From NCBI RefSeq assembly GCF_918797525.1, contig NZ_OU963893.1, forward strand, positions 2,790,001 through 2,854,000: a stretch of 64,000 nucleotides of DNA, written 5' to 3'. The first letter of the stretch is position 1. Each line of letters opens with the position of its first letter. The stretch is from an unidentified bacterial endosymbiont (GTDB lineage Bacteria; Pseudomonadota; Gammaproteobacteria; Enterobacterales; Enterobacteriaceae). Below, one piece after another: positions 40,984-51,142 of the stretch. Position numbers and translations under genes: made by a program. The notes under the pieces were generated by a model. The model was not told the origin of the DNA and searched no databases. It worked only from the letters and a program-made list of their open reading frames with translations.

Positions 40984-41350
40984 TGTAATACCTCTTCTTT
41001 ATGAAACCGGTTTCTGTCGTAGCGACAATTTCACCTGGGAGGGACAAGAGGATCTATTATGTTTTTTCGCTAAGAACTTATGTTTTTTGCTTTATGTGAT
41101 CCTGATATTTAAATAACGAGAACAGCCTGTCCAATTATGTGCATCGGCTCGCAAATACTCTTGCGCAGGCATGAATTCATTTATTTCATCAATATATAAA
41201 AGCGCCCCTGCAAAAATAAGCGCGACGGTAAATTGTCTGGTTTTGTTCAAAGTGCGATGTTCGACACGCGACGGGTGGAATATTCGACTAAGGTTTTTAA
41301 GTGATTGACAACAGCGTGATCGCTGCTCAGCGAAATAAGGAGAAGCCCCA
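40984..41350. other. Divergent promoter region between symporter and treA
   Basis: 367 bp, AT-rich on the symporter side. Contains the palindromic operator at 41003-41014 and AAGGAG just before treA (41338-41343). A TGTGA half site at 41095 may be part of a CRP site, but the partner half is poor. Confidence 0.5.
41003..41014. promoter_or_regulatory. LacI/GalR-type operator before the symporter-porin genes
   Basis: GAAACCGGTTTC is a perfect 12-bp palindrome with the central CG typical of LacI/GalR-family operators, 20 bp upstream of the symporter start. No LacI-type regulator gene is in the window, so the repressor is elsewhere. Confidence 0.7.
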
Positions 41351-43030
41351 ATGATAACACCTCAAAAGCTGCGCCCTCGCCTTTTACCCCTGGTTCTGGG
41401 CGGAGCGCTGCTGGCGATTTCCGTTCCTGGCTATGCTGAAGAGATAGCGTATCGCCAGACAGCGCCGCCTGATATTTTGCTTGGCCCCCTCTTCAATGAC
41501 GTGCAGAGCGCCAAACTTTTTGCCGATCAAAAAACCTTTGCTGACGCGGTACCTAAAAGCGACCCGCTGACGATCCTTGCCGACTATCGCATGCAACGTC
41601 ATCAGTCCGGTTTCGATCTGCGCCATTTTGTGGAGATGAATTTTACCCTTCCACACGAAGGGGAGAAGTATGTTCCTCCTGCGGGACAAAGCCTGCGTGA
41701 GCATATCGACGGTCTGTGGCCGGTTTTAACCCGCACGACGGATAAGGCCGACAAGTGGGATTCGCTCCTGCCGTTACCCAAACCCTACGTCGTGCCCGGC
41801 GGCCGTTTCCGCGAGGTCTATTACTGGGACAGCTACTTCACCATGCTAGGGCTCGCACAGAGCGGGCACTGGGACAAAATTCGCGATATGGTGGACAACT
41901 TCGCCTGGGAGCTGGACGCCTGGGGCCATATACCGAACGGTAACCGCACCTATTATCTCAGCCGTTCTCAGCCCCCGTTCTTCGCGTTGATGGTTGAACT
42001 GCTGGCGACCCATGGCGGCGATGCCCTCAAGAAATATCGCCCGCAAATGGAGAAAGAGTACGCGTACTGGATGGAGGGCGTCGATGCCCTGCAGCCCGGG
42101 CAGGCCAATAAGCGCGTCGTCAAACTTGATGACGGCGCTATCCTCAACCGCTACTGGGACGACCGCGACACTCCCCGCCCTGAATCCTGGCTTGATGACA
42201 TCACCACCGCCAAAAGCAACCCTGACCGTCCCGCAACGGAAATCTACCGAGACCTGCGCGCCGCTGCCGCGTCAGGCTGGGACTTCAGCTCACGCTGGAT
42301 GGACGATCCGCAAAAGCTTGGCACCATCCGCACCACCAGTATCGTGCCGGTCGATCTCAACAGCCTGATGTTTAAGATGGAAAAATTGCTCGCCCAGGCC
42401 AGCCAGGACAGTGGCGATACCGCCAGCGCTAACCAATACGAGGCGCTGGCAGCGGCACGGCAGAAAGCGATAGAACGCCACCTGTGGAATGAAAAAGCGG
42501 GCTGGTACGCCGATTACGATCTTAAGAACAACAAGGTGCGTAATCCCCTCACCGCAGCCGCCCTCTTCCCGCTCTACGTGAAGGCAGCCTCGCAGGAGCG
42601 TGCCAATAAAGTAGCCTCTGCGACCTCGTCACACCTGATCAAGCCAGGGGGGATATCAACGACCACCATCAACAGCGGACAACAATGGGATGCGCCAAAC
42701 GGCTGGGCGCCGCTGCAGTGGGTAGCCACCGAAGGGCTACAGAATTATGGGCAAAACAAGGTGGCGATGGACGTGACCTGGCGTTTTTTGAAAAACGTTC
42801 AACATACCTATGACCGGGAACAAAAACTGGTGGAGAAGTATGACGTCTCCTCTACCGGTACCGGCGGCGGCGGCGAGTACCCGCTTCAGGACGGCTTCGG
42901 CTGGAGTAACGGCGTTACGCTGAAGATGCTGGATCAGGTTTGTGCGAAAGAGAAGCCCTGCGACAGCGTGCCGGATAACCCGCCGGCGGCGAATGATGAC
43001 GTCGCCGCTGGAAAGCGTTCGACGCAGTAA
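41351..43030 (+). CDS. treA: Periplasmic trehalase TreA
   Basis: Hydrolyses trehalose to two glucose in the periplasm. 559 residues with a signal peptide (about 1-29, ending GYAEE). Glycoside hydrolase family 37 signatures [20 protein letters not shown] and [13 protein letters not shown] are intact, as are the Gly-rich [19 protein letters not shown] and the expected acid residues. AAGGAG precedes the ATG. E. coli TreA is RpoS-linked and osmotically induced. Divergent from the symporter-porin pair and convergent with the siderophore receptor. Confidence 0.97.
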   Translation: MITPQKLRPRLLPLVLGGALLAISVPGYAEEIAYRQTAPPDILLGPLFNDVQSAKLFADQKTFADAVPKSDPLTILADYRMQRHQSGFDLRHFVEMNFTLPHEGEKYVPPAGQSLREHIDGLWPVLTRTTDKADKWDSLLPLPKPYVVPGGRFREVYYWDSYFTMLGLAQSGHWDKIRDMVDNFAWELDAWGHIPNGNRTYYLSRSQPPFFALMVELLATHGGDALKKYRPQMEKEYAYWMEGVDALQPGQANKRVVKLDDGAILNRYWDDRDTPRPESWLDDITTAKSNPDRPATEIYRDLRAAAASGWDFSSRWMDDPQKLGTIRTTSIVPVDLNSLMFKMEKLLAQASQDSGDTASANQYEALAAARQKAIERHLWNEKAGWYADYDLKNNKVRNPLTAAALFPLYVKAASQERANKVASATSSHLIKPGGISTTTINSGQQWDAPNGWAPLQWVATEGLQNYGQNKVAMDVTWRFLKNVQHTYDREQKLVEKYDVSSTGTGGGGEYPLQDGFGWSNGVTLKMLDQVCAKEKPCDSVPDNPPAANDDVAAGKRSTQ

Positions 43031-43036
43031 GGGCGT

Positions 43037-43069
43037 GTTGCCGGGTGGCGTCCGCCCTTACCCAACAAC
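43037..43069. repeat. REP-like palindrome after treA
   Basis: GTTGCCGGGTGGCG-TC-CGCC-CTT-ACCC-AACAAC pattern, close to the enterobacterial REP shape (GCCGGGTGGCG ... CGCC..ACCCGGC) in the intergenic space of two convergent genes. Confidence 0.6.
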
Positions 43070-43084
43070 GAAACCGAAATCGAT

Positions 43085-43117
43085 GCCCGGTCAGCGCTCG
43101 CGCCTCCGGGCTTTTTT
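43085..43117 (+). terminator. Terminator of treA
   Basis: GCCCGG (43085-43090) pairs with CCGGGC (43106-43111), followed by six T. It reaches the last codon of the convergent receptor gene. Confidence 0.75.
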
Positions 43118-45218
43118 AGAAGCTGTAGCTCGCCCCCAGTTGCCAGGTGCGGTCACGCCCAATCCAGCAGTTGGCGGCGTCGTAACAGGTTAATGTCTCT
43201 TTGTTAGTGATATTCTGCGTGCTCGCTTTAAGCGTAAGCCCCGCCAGCGAGGACAGGATCTCGCCCACGCGGTACGACGCTGCCAGATCGTACTGAGTCG
43301 TGCCCCCCAGTTTACCCGCGTCATTACGCTGTGAAATCTCCATCGGACCGGTGTAGCGCGCGCCTGCCCCCAGCATTAGCCCCGTCAGCGGCGTACTGTC
43401 GAAGCTGTAGTCGCCCCACAGGTTGAAGGCATTCTCCGGCACCTGGGTGGGCCGTTTGCCTTTGAACTTATCATCCTGGGTGTTGATGGCATGCGTGTAG
43501 GCATAGTTGGCTATCAGGGTCAGGTTATCCGTCGGACGGCTGATGGCAGATAGCTCAGCCCCTTTCGACTCCACTTCCCCGGTCTGGCGATAGTTGAGGA
43601 ACCCCGGATCGGAGGTGACAACATTTTTCTGACGGATGTTGAATACCGACGCGGTAAAGGTAGTGGCGTATTCTGCGAGAAGATACTTCATGCCCCCTTC
43701 CACCTGCTTGCTGGTGGTGGGCTTGACGTCTTTAGCCGTTAACGTTCCCTGCGGCGATACCGGCGCAAAACCTTCCGAGTAGCTGATAAACGGCGAGAGA
43801 CCATTGTCGAAGGCATAAAGCGCCCCCAGACGCTGAGTAACGCGATCCTGCGATACCCAGGCCTTATCACCGTTTTTCAGGTAATCCGTGGTGACGGAAC
43901 GGTAATCGTCATAGCGCAGGCTCCCCAACAGGTTAAGCCCGCCAAATTCAACCTGATCCTGCAGGTAGTAACCGTTTTGCTGGTAACTGAGGCGGTTCTT
44001 CTGTGCGGTATAGCGCCCCAGCGCGCTTTCATCAATTTGCGCGTAATCAGGATCACGCATATCAATGCCCGGCGTGGCCGAAGCATAGCGGTAATGGAAG
44101 TGGGAGTTCAGCTTCTGGTAATCAAAGCCCGCCAGCAGATGGTGCTGCCACTCCCCCAGCCTCACCGTCTTTGTCACCTGGTTGTCGATGTTGAAACTCT
44201 GCAAATCTTCCTGGGTGGTGTAGGCAAAGCGGTTGAGTTCATAGACGTCGGTGCCCGGTCCGGTTGCGTAGACGCTGCGCTGACGGGTATCAATATCAAC
44301 GTAGCGGGCTTTCTGGTTAACGGCCCAGCCGCTGTCAAATTGGTGTTCAGCGTGGTAGCCCACCATCCACTGGCGCTGTTTGAAGCCGCTCCACTCATCC
44401 CCGGCATAATCGCGGCGGCCGGCGTATGTTGAGCGCAGCCAGGTGAGCGGTAACGGGTTAGAGGGGGAAAGGCTCGGCGTATTTTGCGCCAGGGCATCAA
44501 GGGTGAGACGCGTTTTGTTATCTGGCTGCCAGGTCACGGACGGCGCAACCAGATAGTCTTCATAGCGGGTAGTATGCGGCTGATCGTCGCCCTCTGTGGC
44601 TTTACCTAACAAACGGTAATTCCAGTCGCTGGCGGCAATTTGTCCTGTCGAATCGAGATAGCCCTCTTTCAGATTGCGCGTCCCGGTGTTAAAGCCCAGC
44701 TCGGTTTTCGCCTCTTTTTGCGGCTTTTTGCTTTGAATATTCACCAGACCACCCGGTGAGCCTCCGCCGTATAATACCGACGCGGGTCCTTTGAGGATAT
44801 CGACACTCTCGATAAGCAGCGGATCGATGCGTGCTTTGGTGTTCCCGCTGAGGTTATAGGGCAACTGAAGCCCGTTATAGAACGACTGGTCAACGCTAAA
44901 ACCGCGGATTTTATATTCGCTCATGTAAGAAGTGTTACCCCTTATCTCGGTAGAGACCCCAGGCACATAGCGTAGAATTTCGTTCACTGAACGGGCATGT
45001 CGCTGCGCAATTTGCTGGGCGGAAAGGGTGTTGATCACCTGCGGCGTTTTACTTTCCGCTACCGCCGTTTTGGTCGCGCTATTGGTCCAGGCAGGCAGTT
45101 CGCTATTCTGCTCTGAGCCGGTAACAATGAGAGTGGTTTCATCGGCAAAAGCCTGGGACTGCAATGCCAGCGCTACGGCTCCTGCCAACGCGCAAAATGC
45201 AAAACGTGAGGTGTTCAT
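43116..45218 (-). CDS. TonB-dependent siderophore receptor (FoxA/FcuA-like)
   Basis: 700-residue outer-membrane receptor with signal peptide (1-25, AFAD). TonB box region DETTLIVTG, plug domain (about 50-165, KTPQVINTLSAQQIAQR; KGPASVLYGGGSPGGLVN), then a 22-strand barrel ending WQLGASYSF. It resembles hydroxamate-siderophore receptors (ferrioxamine/ferrichrome); the exact ligand is a guess. No siderophore biosynthesis or ABC importer genes adjoin, so it probably serves for xenosiderophore capture. A Fur box lies upstream. Confidence 0.87.
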   Translation of the reverse strand: MNTSRFAFCALAGAVALALQSQAFADETTLIVTGSEQNSELPAWTNSATKTAVAESKTPQVINTLSAQQIAQRHARSVNEILRYVPGVSTEIRGNTSYMSEYKIRGFSVDQSFYNGLQLPYNLSGNTKARIDPLLIESVDILKGPASVLYGGGSPGGLVNIQSKKPQKEAKTELGFNTGTRNLKEGYLDSTGQIAASDWNYRLLGKATEGDDQPHTTRYEDYLVAPSVTWQPDNKTRLTLDALAQNTPSLSPSNPLPLTWLRSTYAGRRDYAGDEWSGFKQRQWMVGYHAEHQFDSGWAVNQKARYVDIDTRQRSVYATGPGTDVYELNRFAYTTQEDLQSFNIDNQVTKTVRLGEWQHHLLAGFDYQKLNSHFHYRYASATPGIDMRDPDYAQIDESALGRYTAQKNRLSYQQNGYYLQDQVEFGGLNLLGSLRYDDYRSVTTDYLKNGDKAWVSQDRVTQRLGALYAFDNGLSPFISYSEGFAPVSPQGTLTAKDVKPTTSKQVEGGMKYLLAEYATTFTASVFNIRQKNVVTSDPGFLNYRQTGEVESKGAELSAISRPTDNLTLIANYAYTHAINTQDDKFKGKRPTQVPENAFNLWGDYSFDSTPLTGLMLGAGARYTGPMEISQRNDAGKLGGTTQYDLAASYRVGEILSSLAGLTLKASTQNITNKETLTCYDAANCWIGRDRTWQLGASYSF

Positions 45219-45248
45219 ATTGTCGTCTTATTAGACCCGATCAGGAAC

Positions 45249-45267
45249 GACAATTATTATCATTTGC
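45249..45267. promoter_or_regulatory. Fur box before the siderophore receptor
   Basis: Minus strand GCAAATGATAATAATTGTC matches 15 of 19 positions of GATAATGATAATCATTATC, 30 bp upstream of the receptor start. Predicts iron repression. Confidence 0.85.
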
Positions 45268-45328
45268 ATTAGCAAATCAATAGAACGGACAAAAAAACGG
45301 CCCTCCGCAGAGAGCCGCTATTGTTCTG

Positions 45329-45583
45329 TCAGGTGCGCCTGAGCAACCGAAACACTACCAGCACCACAATCGCCCCTACCACAGCGACCAGAAAACTGTG
45401 GAGGTCAAAACCGCTGATGCTGCCTCCGAGCCCAAACATTGTCGCCAGCCATCCGCCGACAACCGCACCAATCACCCCGAGAACACAGGTCAAAATAAAG
45501 CCGCCGCCATCATTTCCCGGCATAATAAGTTTGGCGATAGCGCCAGCAATAAGACCAAAAATAATCCAGGCGATAATACCCAT
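45329..45583 (-). CDS. ymgE: GlsB/YeaQ/YmgE-family membrane protein YmgE
   Basis: 84-residue membrane protein with about three helices and Gly-rich turns (GIIAWIIFGLIAGAIAKLI; GAVVGGWLATMFGLGGSI), near-identical in size to E. coli YmgE. AGGAGG lies eight bases before the second of two Met codons, so 45583 rather than 45589 is the start. Called transglycosylase-associated in older databases; true function unknown. Confidence 0.92.
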   Translation of the reverse strand: MGIIAWIIFGLIAGAIAKLIMPGNDGGGFILTCVLGVIGAVVGGWLATMFGLGGSISGFDLHSFLVAVVGAIVVLVVFRLLRRT

Positions 45584-45788
45584 AGCCATACCCTCCTGCA
45601 GGTTTAACGCATACGCAGAATACCTTCTGCGTCGATAATGTGATTATAGGTGAACGTCGTAAAATGGGTTTCAGCTCACCGACGTAAATTGCTCTATCCT
45701 GCAAAAAACTCACCGGTTTGTATTAAGTTTCATTTTAGCCTGCCGATAACGCAGAGACAGTCTGTCACTTAACGAGGAGCCATCTGGC

Positions 45789-46520
45789 GTGAGTAATTAC
45801 AGTGAGCAGTTCCTGAAGCAAAATCCGCTGGCTGTATTAGGGGTATTACGCGACCTGCAAAAAGGTGAGGTGCCGCTGCGTATCCGTTGGTCAGCCAGTC
45901 AGTTCATCAGCAAGATCCTTGACGCCTCAGCAGAGCGCCTGATTATCGATACTGGCAGCCAGGAGTATGAAAACCGTGCCGCGCTGCGGGCGGAAAACAT
46001 CCAGGTGATGGCTGAAACCATGGGGGCTAAAGTTGAGTTTGCCCTGCAGCGTTTAGAGTTGAGCGAATATCAGGGACTGCCCGCGTTTGTCATGCCACTG
46101 CCAGCAAACCTGTGGTTCGTCCAGCGTCGGGAATATTTCCGTATTACTGCCCCACTCCAGCCCGCCTATTTTTGCAAAACCAGAATGCCGGATAAAAAAG
46201 AGTTCCGCTTCCGTCTCTTTGACCTGTCGCTGGGCGGCATGGGCGCGCTGATGGATAGTGCAAAACCGGAGGGGCTGGTGGAAGGGATGCGATTTTCGCA
46301 AATCGAACTGGATATGGGTGGCTGGGGTCGGTTCTGGTTTGATGCACAGTTGATTGCCATCAGCGAGCGCAAAGTGGTGGACAGCAAAAACGAAACCATC
46401 ACTACGCCGCGCCTGAGCTTTCGCTTCCTGAACGTAGGGCCTGGCGCAGAACGCGAACTTCAGCGCATTATCTTTGCCCTGGAACGAGAAGCGCGTGAAC
46501 GCGCGAATAAAGTGCTGTAA
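45789..46520 (+). CDS. ycgR: Flagellar brake protein YcgR (PilZ, c-di-GMP effector)
   Basis: 243 residues. N-terminal YcgR domain (about 1-105), then PilZ domain with the c-di-GMP motif RREYFR (about 115-120) and DLSLGGMGA. When bound to c-di-GMP it slows the flagellar motor. GTG start at 45789 preceded by GAGGAG eleven bases upstream. Very similar to E. coli YcgR. No flagellar genes are in the window. Confidence 0.95.
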   Translation: MSNYSEQFLKQNPLAVLGVLRDLQKGEVPLRIRWSASQFISKILDASAERLIIDTGSQEYENRAALRAENIQVMAETMGAKVEFALQRLELSEYQGLPAFVMPLPANLWFVQRREYFRITAPLQPAYFCKTRMPDKKEFRFRLFDLSLGGMGALMDSAKPEGLVEGMRFSQIELDMGGWGRFWFDAQLIAISERKVVDSKNETITTPRLSFRFLNVGPGAERELQRIIFALEREARERANKVL

Positions 46521-46558
46521 CACGCAACGGGCAGCGTGACCGCCGCCCGACAACGGCA

Positions 46559-47170
46559 TTACATGGCATCCATCGCTTGCTGAACTTTCCAGATATAACG
46601 TGGAGCCTGTGGTGCCGGATGATTATTCACCACATGATCAAAGAATTCGTCTTTATCCAGGCCGTTAATTTCCGCAATTGCTTTTTTACGATCGGACGAG
46701 AATGTTCTCAGTAATGCCCCGGCGCCGTTAACATAAGAGACCACCAGCGCGTACTGCATCACTTCCGGATCCTCAATCCCCTTCAACACCCCATGCTCAA
46801 GAATGCTCAAATAAGCGGTACCCATGGAGATATTGCGTTCCGGGTTTTTCAGCTCACTGGTCGACGGCTGCCCGCTCCAGCCCATATAATGATAAACCTC
46901 TTTGCCCGCCGTTGAGGCTTTAAGCTGCATCAGCCCCACCGCATTGGATTTGCTGACAAGCGCAGGATTTCCGCCCGATTCCACAGCAATGATCGCCGTA
47001 ACCAGACGCGGACTGACGCCCCAGGCCTTACCGGCTTGTTCGCTGATCGGCATCCACTGCATCGCCCGTTTGACCGGTACTTCCGGGTGCCAGGGCGGAT
47101 TTTTATAATCCTGTTTTGCACTACAGCCAGCAAGCACCACTACCAAAAAAGCAAACCATCTCAATTTCAC
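46559..47170 (-). CDS. emtA: Membrane-bound endo-type lytic transglycosylase EmtA (MltE)
   Basis: Outer-membrane lipoprotein cutting peptidoglycan glycan chains endolytically. 203 residues; lipobox LAGC (Cys16); SLT family 1 catalytic Glu in [20 protein letters not shown], and GLMQLKAST. Convergent with ycgR, divergent from ldcA, which acts on the same polymer. Confidence 0.95.
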   Translation of the reverse strand: MKLRWFAFLVVVLAGCSAKQDYKNPPWHPEVPVKRAMQWMPISEQAGKAWGVSPRLVTAIIAVESGGNPALVSKSNAVGLMQLKASTAGKEVYHYMGWSGQPSTSELKNPERNISMGTAYLSILEHGVLKGIEDPEVMQYALVVSYVNGAGALLRTFSSDRKKAIAEINGLDKDEFFDHVVNNHPAPQAPRYIWKVQQAMDAM

Positions 47171-47277
47171 GTCATCTGTCCTTATAGCCGATCGTCGCGG
47201 TACACCGCCTCTTGAAGCAGGTAGCGTATACGCGGCATGATATAGACAATTAGTTTCTCATTCAGCAAGGAATTGCC

Positions 47278-48192
47278 ATGTCTTCGTTTCATCTCATTGC
47301 GCCCTCCGGCTACTGTATCAACCAGGAGGCCGCCCACCGGGGCGTTGAGCGTTTAGTCGCCGGGGGCCACCGGGTAGAAAATCAAACAATTATCCCCCGC
47401 CGCCTGCAACGTTTTGCCGGAAGCGAAGCGCAAAGGCTAAATGATATCAACGGTCTGGTAAACCTGAAGGGTGAAAATCAGATTGTGCTGGCGGTGCGCG
47501 GCGGCTACGGTGCCAGCCGGCTGCTGGAGAGTATCGACTGGCAGGGGCTGGCAAAACGACAGCAACAGGATCCGCTGCTGATTTGCGGGCACAGTGATTT
47601 TACGGCTATCCAGCTCGGCTTGCTCGCCCTGCATAACGTCATCACCTTTAGCGGCCCAATGCTGGCCGGTAACTTCGGCGCGCCTGAGCTGAACGCCTTT
47701 ACCCAGGCGCATTTCTGGCGGGCGCTGCAACACCCTACCTACAGCGTGGAGTGGCAAGGCGACGGGCCGCACTGGCGCTGTGAAGGGCAGCTATGGGGCG
47801 GCAACCTGGCGATGCTGGTGTCGCTTATCGGCTCGCCGTGGCTGCCGCAAATTGACGGCGGGATCCTGGTGCTGGAGGATATTAATGAGCATCCCTTCCG
47901 CGTCGAGCGCATGCTGTTGCAGCTCTATCACGCCGGGATCCTCTCACGCCAGTCGGCAATTGTGTTGGGAAGTTTTAGCGGCTCGGCACCCAACGATTAC
48001 GATGCGGGCTATTCCCTTGAAACTATGGTTGATTTTATCCGCTCGCGGCTGGATATTCCGGTCATTACCGGGCTTGATTTCGGCCATGAACAGCAAACCG
48101 TCACCCTGGCCCTGGGCGCACAGGCAGCGCTAAGCCATGATGAAACCGGCAGCCGATTAATAATCAGCGGTCATCCGGTCTTAAAGGCATAA
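47278..48192 (+). CDS. ldcA: Murein tetrapeptide L,D-carboxypeptidase LdcA
   Basis: Cytosolic enzyme of murein recycling, removing the terminal D-Ala from tetrapeptides. 304 residues, peptidase family S66: nucleophile Ser in ICGHSDFTAIQ (about residue 106), Glu in LEDINEHPFR, His in GLDFGHEQQ. AAGGAATTGCC precedes the ATG. Next to emtA as in E. coli. Confidence 0.96.
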   Translation: MSSFHLIAPSGYCINQEAAHRGVERLVAGGHRVENQTIIPRRLQRFAGSEAQRLNDINGLVNLKGENQIVLAVRGGYGASRLLESIDWQGLAKRQQQDPLLICGHSDFTAIQLGLLALHNVITFSGPMLAGNFGAPELNAFTQAHFWRALQHPTYSVEWQGDGPHWRCEGQLWGGNLAMLVSLIGSPWLPQIDGGILVLEDINEHPFRVERMLLQLYHAGILSRQSAIVLGSFSGSAPNDYDAGYSLETMVDFIRSRLDIPVITGLDFGHEQQTVTLALGAQAALSHDETGSRLIISGHPVLKA

Positions 48193-48288
48193 AAAAGCCC
48201 TAATCTCCCGGCAATAACACGCTGTTTCTGACATTATTATGTTAGGGTTTTAATAACAGCGTTAACATGAGGCGGGAGTAAGACAACA

Positions 48289-50022
48289 TTGGATGCCGCA
48301 GCGATAATCAGTCTTTTCATTTTGGGTTCTGTGCTTGTAACCTGTAGTATTTTGTTGAGTTCTTTTTCATCCCGTCTCGGCATACCTATTCTTGTTATTT
48401 TTCTTGCCATCGGCATGCTGGCCGGCATCGATGGTATCGGCGGCATCCCCTTTGACAACTACCCTTTCGCCTGGATGGTGAGTAACCTCGCTCTGGCGGT
48501 GATCCTGCTGGATGGCGGGATGCGTACCCAGGCAAGTTCATTTCGCGTCGCCTTAGGGCCTGCCTTGTCGCTGGCGACCGTTGGCGTACTGATCACCTCC
48601 GGCCTGACCGGGATGATGGCGGCGTGGCTATTTCATCTCAATATTATGGAAGGATTGTTGATTGGCGCGATTGTCGGCTCAACCGACGCGGCGGCGGTTT
48701 TTTCCCTGCTCGGCGGTAAGGGGCTTAATGAACGCGTTGGCTCCACGCTTGAAATTGAGTCCGGCAGTAATGATCCGATGGCGGTGTTTCTCACCATCAC
48801 GCTCATTGAGATGATCCAGCAGCATGAAAGCGGTCTGAGCTGGATGTTTGCCTGGCATATCCTGCAGCAGTTTGGCCTGGGGATAATCATCGGCCTGGCC
48901 GGGGGCTATTTGCTGCAGCAGATGGTCAACCGAATTTCGCTGCCCGCCGGGCTGTATCCGCTGCTGGCCCTGAGTGGCGGAATACTGGTTTTTGCCGTGA
49001 CCACCGCGCTGAATGGCAGCGGCATTCTGGCGGTCTATTTGTGCGGCTTTTGGCTGGGGAACCGGCCAGTCCGCAATCGTCACGCTATTTTGCAGAATTT
49101 CGACGGCCTCGCCTGGCTGGCGCAAATTGGCATGTTCCTGGTGCTGGGTCTGCTTGTCACGCCCTCCGACCTGCTGCCGATTGCTGTTCCGGCGCTATTA
49201 TTGTCGGCATGGATGATTTTCTTCGCGCGTCCGCTGTCGGTGTTTGCGGGTCTGCTGCCGTTTCGCGGGTTTAATCTGCGCGAGCGCATCTTTATCAGTT
49301 GGGTCGGTCTGCGCGGGGCGGTGCCGATTATCCTTGCCGTCTTCCCGATGATGGCGGGCCTGGATAACGCCCGTCTGTTTTTTAACGTCGCCTTCTTCGT
49401 GGTGCTGGTGTCGCTGCTATTTCAGGGAACCTCGCTGGGCTGGGCGGCGAAAAAAGCCAAAGTGGTGGTTCCCCCCGTTGGCAGGCCGGTTTCGCGCGTA
49501 GGGCTGGATATTCACCCGGAAAATCCGTGGGAGCAGTTGGTTTACCAGCTCAGCGCCGATAAGTGGTGCGTTGGCGCGTCGCTGCGCGATTTGCACATGC
49601 CTGCTGAGACGCGGATCGCCGCAATGTTCCGCGATAACGTACTGCTGCACCCGACCGGCAGCACCCGGCTGCGCGAAGGGGATATCCTGTGCGTCATCGG
49701 GCGCGAGCGTGACCTCCCCGCCCTCGGCAAACTGTTCAGCCAGTCTCCGCCGGTCGCACTGGATCAGCGCTTCTTCGGGGATTTTATTCTGGAAGCGAGC
49801 GCAAAGTTTGCCGATGTGGCGCTGATATACGGTCTGGATGACGGTCTTACTTCGCGGGATAAGCAGCAAACGCTGGGCGAGATCATCCAGCAACTGCTTG
49901 GCGCTGCGCCGGTGGTTGGCGACCAGGTGGAATTTGCCGGGATGATCTGGACGGTTGCCGAAAAAGAGGATAACGCGGTGCGTAAAGTGGGCGTAAGGCC
50001 GATGGAAGAGGATGCGGAGTAA
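48289..50022 (+). CDS. cvrA: Monovalent cation/H+ antiporter CvrA (NhaP2-type)
   Basis: 577-residue CPA1 antiporter with about twelve helices, an ion-site stretch [13 protein letters not shown] and [17 protein letters not shown], then a cytosolic RCK/TrkA-C-like region (about 400-490, [13 protein letters not shown]) and a further C-terminal domain. The start is TTG at 48289 with GGGAG upstream, agreeing with the E. coli protein N terminus. K+/H+ exchange and volume regulation are inferred from NhaP2 homologues. Confidence 0.94.
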   Translation: MDAAAIISLFILGSVLVTCSILLSSFSSRLGIPILVIFLAIGMLAGIDGIGGIPFDNYPFAWMVSNLALAVILLDGGMRTQASSFRVALGPALSLATVGVLITSGLTGMMAAWLFHLNIMEGLLIGAIVGSTDAAAVFSLLGGKGLNERVGSTLEIESGSNDPMAVFLTITLIEMIQQHESGLSWMFAWHILQQFGLGIIIGLAGGYLLQQMVNRISLPAGLYPLLALSGGILVFAVTTALNGSGILAVYLCGFWLGNRPVRNRHAILQNFDGLAWLAQIGMFLVLGLLVTPSDLLPIAVPALLLSAWMIFFARPLSVFAGLLPFRGFNLRERIFISWVGLRGAVPIILAVFPMMAGLDNARLFFNVAFFVVLVSLLFQGTSLGWAAKKAKVVVPPVGRPVSRVGLDIHPENPWEQLVYQLSADKWCVGASLRDLHMPAETRIAAMFRDNVLLHPTGSTRLREGDILCVIGRERDLPALGKLFSQSPPVALDQRFFGDFILEASAKFADVALIYGLDDGLTSRDKQQTLGEIIQQLLGAAPVVGDQVEFAGMIWTVAEKEDNAVRKVGVRPMEEDAE

Positions 50023-50062
50023 TCTCCGCACGCCTTGTTTTCAGGCCCCGGTGACATAATTG

Positions 50063-51133
50063 TTATACCGTTACAACAGGCACTCTCGGGGCCAGCGCGC
50101 ACATCAACTCATAGCCAACCGTCCCCGCCGCAGCAGCCACATCATCAATTTTGATTTCGTTCCCCCACAGCTCGACCGGTGAACCAATGCCCGCCTGCGG
50201 GCATGGCGTCAGGTCCACTGCCAGCATATCCATTGACACCGTCCCAACCGTTCCCGTGCGCACGCCATCCACCCATACCGGGGTGCCGGTCGGCGCAATA
50301 CGCGGATATCCGTCGGCATAGCCACCGGCCACAATGCCGATGCGCTGCTCGCCCGCGGCACGATAACGGCTCCCGTAGCCTACGGTGTCGCCCGCCTTCA
50401 GGGTTTGCACGCCGATAATCTCGCTGCGCAGGCTCATTACCGGCCTGAGGCCGCTGTTGGCTATGTCCTGCCACTGCCCGGAGGGCGACGCGCCGTAAAG
50501 CACAATTCCGGGACGCACCCACTGGCAATGCGCCTCGGGATGCCAGAGCGTGGCCGCCGAGTTCGACAGCGAGCGCGGGCAGTCCAGCCCCTCTGTCGCC
50601 TGCCCGACGCGCGCCATCGCACCGGCGATGCCGTCCGCCCGCTCGGCATCGGCAAAATGGGCCATCAGCGTCATTTCGCCCACATTTTTTAGCGCGCGCA
50701 GTTGCTGCCAGACCGTGTGTATTCGCTCAGGCTGAAAACCCAGCCGGTTCATACCGCTATTGACCTTGACGTAGATGTCCAGCGGGGCGAGTAGCTTTGC
50801 ATCCTGCAGCGCTTTAATCTGCCAGTTGCTGTGAAGACTGGTCGTCAGACGAAACTTATCCAGCAGGGGAAGATCGTCGGCGTGGAAGAACCCTTCCAGC
50901 AGTAACACAGGCCCCTTCCAGCCGCGCTCACGCAGCAGGATGGCCTCTTCCAGGTTCAGTAACGCAAAACCGTCGGTGGCGCTGAGCGCACGCCAGATAC
51001 GATCGAGACCGTGACCATAGGCATTGGCTTTTACCACCGACCACACGCGTGAAGCCGGTGCGGCCCGGCGAACAATTTGCAGATTATCCTTCAGGGCCTG
51101 CAAATTTAGCTGAGCCAGAACAGGACGGGACAT
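50063..51133 (-). CDS. dadX: Catabolic alanine racemase DadX
   Basis: PLP enzyme interconverting L- and D-alanine. 356 residues: PLP Lys in VVKANAYGHG (about residue 35), RPGIVLYG, and catalytic Tyr in DTVGYGSRYRA. It follows dadA by nine bases in the dadAX operon; D-alanine made is then oxidised by DadA. Distinguished from biosynthetic Alr by this context. Confidence 0.97.
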   Translation of the reverse strand: MSRPVLAQLNLQALKDNLQIVRRAAPASRVWSVVKANAYGHGLDRIWRALSATDGFALLNLEEAILLRERGWKGPVLLLEGFFHADDLPLLDKFRLTTSLHSNWQIKALQDAKLLAPLDIYVKVNSGMNRLGFQPERIHTVWQQLRALKNVGEMTLMAHFADAERADGIAGAMARVGQATEGLDCPRSLSNSAATLWHPEAHCQWVRPGIVLYGASPSGQWQDIANSGLRPVMSLRSEIIGVQTLKAGDTVGYGSRYRAAGEQRIGIVAGGYADGYPRIAPTGTPVWVDGVRTGTVGTVSMDMLAVDLTPCPQAGIGSPVELWGNEIKIDDVAAAAGTVGYELMCALAPRVPVVTV

Positions 51134-51142
51134 GACAACTCC

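Noticed and set aside
41080..41115. Possible CRP site before the symporter
   Set aside because: Only one half (TGTGA) matches; the other half is poor, so not called.
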